NCBI RefSeq assembly: GCF_048544455.1
Contig: NC_133526.1
Location: 3,364,001 to 3,428,000 of the forward strand
Origin: Silene latifolia
Lineage: Eukaryota; Streptophyta; Magnoliopsida; Caryophyllales; Caryophyllaceae
Reading direction: 5' to 3'
Length of the DNA stretch: 64,000 nucleotides
The notes under the pieces are model-generated. The model saw only the letters and a list, made by a program, of their open reading frames with translations. It made no database searches and was not told the DNA's origin. This document shows, piece by piece, positions 41,601 to 47,740 of the stretch. The first letter of the stretch is position 1. Each line of letters starts with the position of its first letter. The position numbers and the translations under genes are program-made.

Positions 41601-44600
41601 CTTGGCCGCACCTCGCTCTCCGAACATCACCGGCGATCGATTGACCCCCGGGGTACCATGCCGCCCCGAGAAGCCGTACAATGGGCTGGTGCGGGGGTCA
41701 AGTCTTCAACCTTCGCACCGAGGCTAAGAAAGCATTCTCCGTACATAATATTTGTGTAAGCGCCTGTGTCAATTAGGCACCTCTTCACCAAGTGGTTGGC
41801 TATGTCTAGGTGGATTTGTAAGTGGGTCGTTTGTGAGGAGCGACGACTCCTTCGTAGTCCTTCTTTCCGATGGTCATATCGGGGATGTTGGAAGCGGGGG
41901 TTGCTAGGTTGGGCACAAAATTGATGGCCTGATATAGCTCATTCAGGTGCCGCTTGTACCCACGAGTGGACTCGCCGTTCACGTTGCCCCCGATGACGAC
42001 ATTAATTACTCCTTTCCGTTCTAAAACGGGTTTCCTATTCGATCCGCCGGCATCCGTTCTTCGGCCTCCCGGCGATATATCTGCCTAGGCTCCCCTTTCG
42101 GATCGGTTCCTCAATGGCATCTTTCAGATGTCGACAATCGTTTGTTAAGTGGCCGGTGGAGCCGTGGTACGCGCAATATTGGCTGGTGTCGCCGTCGCCC
42201 CTTGGCTTAGGGGGCCTTTCCCACTTCTGACCTTCGCTCCTGCTCAGGGCGAAGACTTCTGCGGCGGATACAACCAGGGGGGTGTGATCATTGTACTGCT
42301 TTCGGTAGTATGGTGCTGAACTCCCCCCGGCGCCCGTCAAGTTCTGTTTCCTGGTGGGTTTATCGGACCGTGACCTATTGTCGCCACGGTGCCTTTCTTC
42401 CGGGCTGTCCTCCCGGCGGCTTTTCTTTTCTGAGGGCTCAGTCTCGCTGGGGCCTACCCAGGTTTTGTGGTAGTCTTCTACTTTGATGGCCTGATCGGTC
42501 ATTTTCCTGACGGCACTCAGCCCCAAACCTCCGTGTTTGATGAGCTCGTCTTTTAAGTTTCCCTTCGGGAGGCCTTTCATCAGTGCGAAAGCCGCTAGTT
42601 CGGGGTTGATCTCCCGAATCTGTTGAACCTTGCCGTCGAACCTCTTCACGTAGCTTCGTAGAGACTCGCCCTCCTCCTGTTTGATAGTCAGGAGGTCCGA
42701 CGTCTCCACGACCGTCCTTTTGTTGCAAGAATACTGGGCTAAGAAGGCGTCCTTTAGGTCGGCGAAACAATATATCGAGCCGTCGGGGAGCCCCTTGTAC
42801 CAACTCTGAGCCATCCCATGCAGAGTCGTTGGGAAGACCCGGCACCAGACTTCATCGGGCTGCTCCCATACCGACATGTGAGACTCAAAGGCCTCGGCGT
42901 GGTCGGTTGGGTCACTATCTCCTTTGTATGTGAGCGCCGGCAACTTCAGCTTGGGTGGCACGGCGATGTCTAGGACATAGTCGCTTAGGGGCTGCTTGAC
43001 CACGTGTCGGATGACACGCGGCGACCGACTCCTCGCATTTCTCGTCCGGCTCCTCTCCTCGTAGCGAGAAGGACTCCTTCTTTGATTTGGACTTCCTCTC
43101 CGACTCTCATGAGTCGGACTTCGCTGGTTCCCCCGGGGTGTGCCTCGTCGGTGTTGCGGCGACGCTGTCCCCTCCCGAGTGCGAGATGGACTTATGTTTA
43201 CCACGACCACCTTGGGCTCCTCCGGCGTCTTGATATGGTCTGCTTCTCCCAGTGCTCCGTTCAAGTTTCTTGGAGTCACGTTAAGGCCCCGTTCTCCCGG
43301 ACGGCCGCCGCTTGTGTTGGCGTACTGTGTGAGTGGTGTACTCCCAATCGCCCTAGGAGTGTCTTCAGTTTCGCTATGTCAACCACCTGTCCCATGATGG
43401 TGACCTGGTTGATGGGCGGTGTGTGTCCGGTAATGTCGACATTCCGAATTCCGGTTGGATTATTCCGCCGGTGGAGGTTTGCACTACTCCAGAATGGTGA
43501 AATGTATCATCTTGGTGTAGCTCGGTTTCGTCGGTCACGACTACTTGTTGCTGACATCTCGACTTTTGGGGTGGGTTTTTCTTGTGTTTTTGTTTTTGTT
43601 GTTTTGGGAATGAATGTGACTAGCTTTTAGTGTCGTGCTCCCCACGTAGGGCGCCAATTGTTCCTGTGTAAATCCAGAGCAGATGTTTGATACCACTCGT
43701 AGCTGGTAGAATGATGTCCTTGCTAGAATCCTTCCTGCGGTCTCCAAACGATGAACAAGCGAGGGCTCGGCTTTGGCCGGCGTACTCACTCCGACGCTCA
43801 AGTCGATAAACTTAGAGAGGTAAGTCGTTGTTACTTGGCTAAGAGTGTATCGTAGAGAGATAAGGAAGATATTACCAGATGAATAGTGGTTATTAGGTCA
43901 ATTTGTGGATCCTTTCCTCAATGAAGGTTGAGGAGTATTTATAGGCATTCACCTTTTGTCACGTAGTGGCCAAGTGGCCAAGTGGCTCATTAGGTGGAAA
44001 GACCGTTTTACCCTCGGCCGATGGACCTGAGGAGGCTAGCCGAGGGTCTTGGATATGAGTACGCGGATATGCGTCCCGGCTGGCTAGTTGTCTGGCCGAG
44101 ACCCAGGTGACAGGCCGATGGATTGTGTCGGCTAGGCTGTCTAAGTCGTTGACTTTGCTATGGATACCCTTGACCTTGCTCGATATGTTGACTTGGTCAG
44201 CGGTGCAGAATATGCCCCATCAATTATAAAATGTCAACTAATTTCCTTACATTATTCTTTTGCAGTAATTGTTATCTAAGACGGTTATATACAGTTGTTC
44301 TACATTTATAAGACTTTGTGAAACTAGCAATTTGATTATTTGTTTCAAATCCTTCAATAAATATTTTTTTTTCTTTTTTGGTATATCTTAATTATAATGG
44401 TAATGATACTAAATTACTTCCCAAAATGGAATTAAATTAGGAATTTATGACACAATTACGCGTAAATTGATGTCATTAATGATTAATTTAAGTTTTTCTT
44501 TCCTTTTTAGTTACCTTAAATGCAGCCCAGCCCTTAGGACTGTATGTATCATTTTCCTAATTATAATTCACTTCATGTCTCATTTTTCAGACAACCCCAA

Positions 44601-44641
44601 CAAAGCCAAATCTTGAGTTTACCTTAGGACGAACACTATGA
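26679..44641 (+). CDS. KAN2: KANADI-type GARP transcription factor (KAN2-like)
   Basis: Exons: 26679-27159, 27346-27422, 28673-28718, 29081-29264, 31284-31356, 44591-44641. All introns are GT-AG and the total is 303 codons plus stop. The N-terminus M-E-L-F-P-A-Q-P-D-L-S-L-Q-I is a KAN2-type start and contains an LxLxL (EAR-like) repression motif. The GARP/Myb-like DNA-binding domain is split by introns over residues about 131-195 (R-A-P-R-M-R-W ... A-H-V-K-S-H-L-Q-M-Y-R-T-V-K). The short last exon encodes N-L-E-F-T-L-G-R, the conserved KANADI C-terminus. KANADIs are nuclear repressors that specify abaxial identity in leaves, ovules and other organs. Intron 5 is 13.2 kb and holds a Helitron and a complete retrotransposon. 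Paralogue assignment within KAN1-4 rests on the N-terminus only. Confidence 0.92.
27605..27790. mobile_element. Foldback MITE in KANADI intron 2
   Basis: Two arms of about 55-60 bases (27605-27663 and 27737-27790) are nearly complementary. The best part is AGTCATTTGTTTACGTTTTA and its complement. The loop is about 70 bp. When transcribed in the intron it would form a long hairpin. Confidence 0.75.
28157..28322 (+). mobile_element. 5'-truncated LINE tail with poly(A)
   Basis: 28220-28276 encodes R-E-R-N-V-A-A-H-R-L-A-R-R-A followed shortly by a stop, the C-terminal end of a plant LINE RNase H. About 20 bases later an 18-base A tract begins (28298-28315). TCTTGTCT occurs at both ends (28157-28164, 28315-28322) and may be the target duplication. 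It lies in KANADI intron 2. Confidence 0.65.
29740..30124. mobile_element. hAT-like MITE with 8-bp target duplication
   Basis: Element 29748-30116 (369 bp) with termini CAGGGGCGGTTCT and the complement of CAATGGCGGCTCTAGGG. The perfect 8-bp duplication CCCGTATC is at 29740-29747 and 30117-30124. It lies in KANADI intron 4. Confidence 0.9.
30232..30307. repeat. 38-bp tandem duplication
   Basis: Two perfect adjacent copies of a 38-bp unit beginning ttaatgcatgcatacaactc, in KANADI intron 4. Confidence 0.85.
30584..30944. mobile_element. Stowaway-like MITE interrupted by another MITE
   Basis: Termini CTTCCTCCGTTCCGG (left, split by an insertion) and the complement of CTCCCTTTGTTTACG, with TA at 30582-30583 and 30945-30946. 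A second element sits after its first 8 bases. It lies in KANADI intron 4. Confidence 0.75.
30592..30749. mobile_element. Nested hAT-like MITE (158 bp)
   Basis: Termini CAATGGCGGAGCCGG and the complement of CAGTGGCGGAGCGAGG. The perfect 8-bp duplication CTTCCTCC is at 30584-30591 and 30750-30757, created from the end of the host MITE. Its termini resemble those of the element at 29748-30116. Confidence 0.9.
31439..32056 (+). mobile_element. Non-autonomous Helitron in KANADI intron 5
   Basis: The 5' end is TCCCCTTTATACTAAATG. Near the 3' end there is a perfect 8-bp-stem hairpin (CCGTGCAT GCA ATGCACGG, 32026-32044), then 12 bases later CTAG. It is flanked by A on the left and T on the right, the Helitron insertion rule. 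No Rep/helicase gene, so non-autonomous. Its start aligns with that of the Helitron at 46732. Confidence 0.85.
32812..32980. mobile_element. Small palindromic MITE (TCTCATTATAGACGG termini)
   Basis: Termini TCTCATTATAGACGG and its exact complement bound a 169-bp element in KANADI intron 5. Non-coding; target duplication unclear. Confidence 0.75.
33041..33318. repeat. Diverged tandem duplication, second copy split by the retrotransposon
   Basis: 33041-33225 and 33228-33318 share blocks (aatttataataattta..., tttgtttatc...). The remainder of the second copy (ttattcttttgcagtaattg...) resumes at 44228 on the other side of the retrotransposon, which therefore landed inside the second repeat unit. 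Confidence 0.7.
33319..33885 (-). repeat. 3' LTR of the Retand-type element
   Basis: 567 bp. On the minus strand it starts TGATGGGGC and ends GGAACA. The minus-strand TATAAATA at 33601-33608 is the likely LTR core promoter (inactive as a 3' LTR). Confidence 0.92.
33886..33896 (-). other. Polypurine tract of the Retand-type element
   Basis: On the minus strand, a G-rich GGGGGCAAAT tract directly abuts the 3' LTR. The same sequence follows the LTR at 61022-61032. Confidence 0.75.
34376..34384 (+). promoter_or_regulatory. TATA box of the antisense gene in the Retand-type element
   Basis: TATAAATAG in a conserved block (ttcctataaatagggcag) about 200 bp upstream of the antisense ORF start, on the strand opposite to gag-pol. 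The same block is at 61506-61513 in the other copy. Confidence 0.6.
34578..37040 (+). pseudogene. Antisense extra ORF (aORF) of the Retand-type element, copy 1
   Basis: It lies between pol and the 3' LTR and is opposite to gag-pol. It starts at the ATG at 34578 (MSSDLWDP...). The N-terminal half has an acidic segment (E/D-rich, 34710-34770), then a globular part (F-G-E-G-Y-K-I-V-I-P ... A-V-A-Q-L-H-P-L-A) resembling Pfam Transposase_28, the plant putative gypsy-type transposon family. A GTGAGT donor sits at 35541 after A-L-S-W. The matching acceptor at about 35640 reads GCGG where copy 2 has GCAG, so splicing may be lost. The second half has a K-K-R-K basic stretch and a long E/A/K-rich coiled coil (36470-36960). 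Frame shifts near 35170, 35830 and 36350 make this copy a pseudogene. Function unknown. Confidence 0.75.
37270..37289. repeat. Poly(T) tract
   Basis: A run of about 20 Ts between the aORF and the tandem array. No gene from 37041 to 37474. Confidence 0.7.
37475..37998. repeat. Tandem array of an 80-bp unit inside the Retand-type element
   Basis: Seven copies (the last partial) of a 77-80-bp unit containing ccaattgccaaggtaacgg, starting at 37477, 37557, 37637, 37716, 37796, 37873 and 37952. The array lies between the integrase end and the aORF. Untranslated tandem arrays in this position are known in Tat-lineage elements and can seed satellites. Confidence 0.95.
38178..39201 (-). pseudogene. 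Integrase of the Retand-type element (frameshifted)
   Basis: In three minus-strand pieces. 39201-38941 has the zinc-binding region (H-E-G-I-C-G-H-H) and loses frame after it. 38953-38657 has the catalytic core start (V-D-Y-F-T-K-W-V-E) and the second aspartate (F-D-H-G-R-E-F, usually D-N-G). 38660-38178 has the third part and C-terminus (G-Y-S-P-F-H-L-V-Y-G, then D-L-V-L-R). The replacement of N by H after the catalytic D and two indels argue against activity. Confidence 0.85.
39411..40010 (-). pseudogene. Second RNase H (archaeal-type) of the Retand-type element
   Basis: Minus-strand frames 40010-39672 and 39665-39411 carry the end of the first RNase H (L-T-D-Q-P-L), then a linker (A-L-A-D-F-L-A-E) and a second RNase H starting V-F-T-D-G-S-S. 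The catalytic E/D positions are continued by A-G-V-T-E-E-H and K-T-D-S-L-L-V. Two RNase H modules in tandem mark the Tat lineage. A stop or indel at about 39670 splits the domain. Confidence 0.8.
40079..41401 (-). CDS. Reverse transcriptase and first RNase H start of the Retand-type element
   Basis: An uninterrupted 440-codon frame on the minus strand. RT motifs run in order: R-M-C-V-D-F near residue 154-159, P-L-P-R-I-D (172-177), the A-F-S-G-Y-H-Q box (194-200), P-F-G-L-K-N-A (226-232) and the catalytic Y-V-D-D at 255-258 (nucleotides 40639-40628). The RNase H begins near residue 390. The frame is lost near the end. This is the best-preserved part of pol. Confidence 0.92.
   Translation of the reverse strand: MRLQSFKTAKKSEKGKSPSLRQDGKPIDTTVGMVEGAETEEVEIDPGRTVTIGVDLEPKFRAALLDLLRENKDVFAYSAAEMPGVSREVIIHKLNVLPTARPVKQRMRNSSAEKDDAIKAEVDKLLEAGFITPCTYPEWLANVVMVKKSSGAWRMCVDFTNLNKACPKDCYPLPRIDSLIDATAGYTMLSLLDAFSGYHQVFMDEEDMPKCAFITANGTYMYKMMPFGLKNAGATYTRLVDKVFQSQKGRNIEAYVDDAIVKSKSDSEHLADLRETFSSLRKYRMKLNPMKCNFGVRAGKFLGVLVSARGIDANPDKIQAILKLPEPRNRKEVMVLTGRMAALARFISRSADKSTPFFKVLKGNKDFSWGEEQSTAFKQLKAHLQTLPTLSRPMLGETLYLYIAVTSATVSAVIIREEDKQQHPIYFVTTHCVATKGITR
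41480..42000 (-). pseudogene. Protease region of the Retand-type element
   Basis: On the minus strand the segment encodes L-I-D-T-G-A, the retropepsin active site, at 41770-41759, followed by a Y-T-N-I-M strand. Surrounding stops and shifts break the frame between gag and RT. Confidence 0.75.
42035..43279 (-). CDS. Gag of the Retand-type element
   Basis: 414-codon minus-strand ORF. It has a basic, Arg/Ser-rich N-terminus (residues 35-90), then a Retrotrans_gag-like core (F-E-S-H-M-S-V-W ... W-Y-K-G-L-P-D-G ... Y-V-K-R-F), a charged linker, and near the C-terminus a zinc-knuckle variant C-A-Y-H-G-S-T-G-H-L-T-N-D-C (CX2HX4HX4C, second Cys replaced by His). Modified knuckles of this kind occur in Tat-type Gags. 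It would form the particle shell. Confidence 0.88.
   Translation of the reverse strand: MTPRNLNGALGEADHIKTPEEPKVVVVNISPSRTREGTASPQHRRGTPRGNQRSPTHESRRGSPNQRRSPSRYEERSRTRNARSRSPRVIRHVVKQPLSDYVLDIAVPPKLKLPALTYKGDSDPTDHAEAFESHMSVWEQPDEVWCRVFPTTLHGMAQSWYKGLPDGSIYCFADLKDAFLAQYSCNKRTVVETSDLLTIKQEEGESLRSYVKRFDGKVQQIREINPELAAFALMKGLPKGNLKDELIKHGGLGLSAVRKMTDQAIKVEDYHKTWVGPSETEPSEKKSRREDSPEERHRGDNRSRSDKPTRKQNLTGAGGSSAPYYRKQYNDHTPLVVSAAEVFALSRSEGQKWERPPKPRGDGDTSQYCAYHGSTGHLTNDCRHLKDAIEEPIRKGSLGRYIAGRPKNGCRRIE
43640..43656 (-). other. Primer-binding site of the Retand-type element
   Basis: On the minus strand TGGCGCCCTACGTGGGG follows the 5' LTR after two bases. TGGCGCC starts are usual for Tat/Athila-type PBS. 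The priming tRNA is not assigned here. Confidence 0.75.
43659..44222 (-). repeat. 5' LTR of the Retand-type element
   Basis: 564 bp. Minus-strand TATAAATA at 43936-43943 is the likely promoter for gag-pol. It matches the 3' LTR except for scattered short indels and a few substitutions. Confidence 0.92.
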
Positions 44642-46040
44642 TAACGACGACAACGACGAGTCGACAACGATAATCATGCCTTATTAACTAGACTAAGGAA
44701 GTAAGGAACATATGTGCTAATGTGCATGCATAGTACTACATTATACTCATTTAAAAATGATTGTAGTACATGCATGATGCATGGGATGGAACATGGAACT
44801 GGGGGTGATTGAGAATCAGGTACCAACTGTTGAAATTCAGACTCAAAAGGAAAAGGAACACAAAGAGAAGATAAAGGAAAAGGCTACTGGAAAAAAGGGC
44901 TAAAGAAAGACAAGAGACAAAAAAGACAAGAAAGCAACAAAAGAAGAATGAATTGAAGGAAGGAAAGGAAAAGAAAAAAATGAGGATAATTGAGTGGAAA
45001 AAAAGAAGAAAGAAAAAGAATATCATGTCAACCTAAGATCTACATTAATCATAATGTATTGAGGATGTCTGAGTTAAGTGGTTAGGATGACAGTGTAGTT
45101 CTATAATGGATATATATTAGGTCTTAGATTCGAATCACACAATTTTATAATGCGTATTGGATCATCTGACATCAAAAGAAAAGAAAACATTAGCCATAAT
45201 ATATTCTTTGTGTTTTTTTTACAATCTGATTTAGATCTACATTAATCATAAATTCATAATGTATTGAGGATGTCTGAGTTCAGTGGTTAGGATGTCGGTG
45301 TAGTTCTATAATAGATATTATTAGGTCTTAATTAGATTCGAATTTCACATTTTTGTAACGCGTATTGGATCCTCTGACGTCAAAAGAAAAGAAAACATTA
45401 GTCATAATATATTCTTTGTGTATTTTTTTACAATCTGGCTTAGCCCGAAATTCGAAGTGGATAACAAGAACGATAAAAATTTATTTTGTGAAAATCTAAC
45501 TTAAAATCTCTTTATCACTTAATCTATATGATTTCGAATATTGTTATTCCTATATAAAAAAAAAAGGTACTATGCTAATTGATTTTGTAGGTCATATGTT
45601 AGATTAGTTGTTATGGAGTAAGAAGAAAGTTAGAGATTTGAAATGTCATGAGCATCAAAGTATCTTTTCTATTGTTTTTGTAAAGTGATCCTTGGTAATT
45701 GTAATTGATCTCTCCTTCAATTTTGAAGGACATAAATGAAATGGAGAAAGGGGAATAATTATTTTTACTTCATTTTTGACAAATTAGGAGCTATAGTTTT
45801 CAACAAAATCAAATCTCTTTTTAGCAATTTCACATGCTCTATACCATTTAACAACATATATAGGAACATGAATGGAGAAAGGAGAATATAACAAGGTCAT
45901 TAAACACAATTAGCATAATCAACTTATGCACTTCACTGTTACTGCATGAAACAATTTTACACGGTAAAACGGTCTTATTACACAAAAAGAATTCATTTAT
46001 TAGCATTTAATGAATAAACATTTTTTATAAAAGTAAATCG
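44642..46040. other. 3' flank of KANADI and spacer
   Basis: Probable KANADI 3' UTR, then A/G-rich low-complexity DNA (44830-45020). Its minus-strand Phe/Leu-rich ORF is compositional. It also holds the tandem SINE-like duplication (45037-45442). No other gene recognised. Confidence 0.5.
45037..45442 (+). repeat. Tandem pair of a 200-bp SINE-like unit
   Basis: Two diverged adjacent copies (45037-45233 and 45234-45442). Each contains GTGGTTAGGATG (A-box-like) and, about 55-60 bases later, a TTAGATTCGAAT (B-box-like) segment, suggesting a tRNA-derived SINE, followed by a pyrimidine-rich end. No separate target duplications were found. Confidence 0.6.
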
Positions 46041-46057
46041 CCTTTTTTTTTTTTTTT

Positions 46058-46248
46058 AGTGGTAGCCGGGTTAAACCTTGAAACTTGCAGAAATGCAGGG
46101 GTTGAGAGGTCCCGGGTTCGACTACCAGTTGGGGCGATGATCACTTGGCCACTGCAGCCCCCGAATGAAAGGGGTGACTTACATGGTCAATGTGGTGGTG
46201 CGGGAATGCATGGGCCCGGGGGATTCAACCCCCTCGTCATCAAAAAAA
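46058..46248 (+). mobile_element. Second copy of the SINE, 5'-truncated
   Basis: Closely matches the SINE at 23160-23365 from its A-box onward (tagtggtagccggg ... ccctcgtcatc) but lacks about 18 bases of the 5' end, where a T tract precedes it. It has a 5-base insertion (atgaa) in the middle and a short A tail. The target duplication is not clear. Confidence 0.85.
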
Positions 46249-46558
46249 ATAAAAAATTAATCGTCTTATTTTATAATTTGTGATGCTCTTCAGTTGTTCT
46301 AACATATGATGATATTTTTTAAAAAAAATATCATCTCATACATGAGTGACTTATAATAAAAGGCATTAGACAAAAAATAACCATCTCATACATCTTCATT
46401 TTATCAAAAGTAAAATAAACACTAAGAACAAAGTTACATTTTTCAACTTTTTTTCTTAGTTTAGACCCGTTGTACGATTAGACGGTCTTACAAGAGAGTT
46501 GTCGTTACATTATCGTTTGCACAATTCAAACCGGACTACAAATGGGCTTGTAACAATG

Positions 46559-47706
46559 TCAATTCAAACATGGGCTTATAGCATGCCTTGTACAAAATGC
46601 TTTCAGTCTTTCAAGTCCTTCCTCCAAAGCTGATGGCTCCAAAGCAAATGTAATTCTTAGCCAATTTCTAAAGCCCACAGTCACACCTACTCAAAATATG
46701 AAAAATGTCGGGCACACGTTAGAAAATCCAATCTCTCTATATACTAAGAGAATAAAAACTATGAAAAATTTTCCCTCCAAATGCACTTACTCAAATAAAA
46801 TATAGTTTGAAAATTAGAAAATAAAATAATTAAAATACACATTTCATGATATTACCTAATTCTTTCGATTAGTTTTGCCGATCAATTTTTTTTTTCGGAA
46901 ATCAACATGCAATGAGGTGATATGAAATTATCAATTTAATTTCTATCAAATAACGTTATTGAAAGACCTCTCACATGACGAGGGAAAAGAGTTATTTAAT
47001 TTCTATTTTTTGCATATTATGTCTTCCATGGTCTCTCAATACCTTTTCATATATTCTCCATGTTATTAAAATGTCTCAGAAAAACGTCTGTATAAATGAT
47101 ACTGTAAAGGTAAAAACATTTCATATACCGCGCATTGCGCAGGAAATAGGCTAGTTTAAATAAATCGAATAAAAGGGTTGATTTAGTAGAAGATTGTTGT
47201 GTTTTACCTGGTAAAATAATCATGTTCTCTTCTTTAGCAAGCTTAATGCAGAAATCCATGTCGTCCTCGATACCTTCTAGTAGAGACATTTCAAGTTTTA
47301 CCTGCAAAACACTAGATTTCAATACGGCACTAATCCTAAGGAATACATATACATTTCAGGTCAATTTGGGTCACTCATAAGACGGTATTATAAAAGACTT
47401 GGTGCCTAATTTCGCATCTTACCATCATAAACATCGCACCATCGGCTTTGTATGGGCAACTTAGAGCTGGAATCTCCTTTATTTTTTCATAGCAGATGTT
47501 GGCATCACACCGTAATATATCGATGATTTTCGTGAAGAAATTCTCGTCTGTCCGCTTAAGTATTTTTGGAAGCGCTGCCTGCAAATAACCACAAATTATT
47601 TTATGAGACAGTCTCATATAATTTTTTTTTTTTTATTTGACAACGATAAACTGGTATTAAAATAAAAGAAGTCAGTTACATATAATAATTATATCACAAG
47701 ACGTAA

Positions 47707-47740
<34 letters not shown>

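Larger units (their letters stand above)
33319..44222 (-). mobile_element. Complete Tat/Retand-type Ty3/gypsy retrotransposon with antisense extra gene
   Basis: 10.9-kb element on the minus strand inside KANADI intron 5. LTRs lie at 43659-44222 (5') and 33319-33885 (3'), with ATTAT target duplications at 33314-33318 and 44223-44227. In element orientation the order is PBS, gag, protease, RT, RNase H, a second RNase H, integrase, an 80-bp tandem array, then an extra gene in the opposite orientation, the PPT and the 3' LTR. Dual RNase H and an extra ORF between pol and 3' LTR are features of the Tat lineage. Small frameshifts break pol, so this copy is probably defective. The LTRs are very similar, implying a recent insertion. 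Confidence 0.93.

Noticed and set aside
44751-45026. 91-codon Phe/Leu-rich minus-strand ORF that resembles a membrane protein
   Set aside because: It is the complement of an A/G-rich low-complexity tract downstream of KANADI; no family match is visible.
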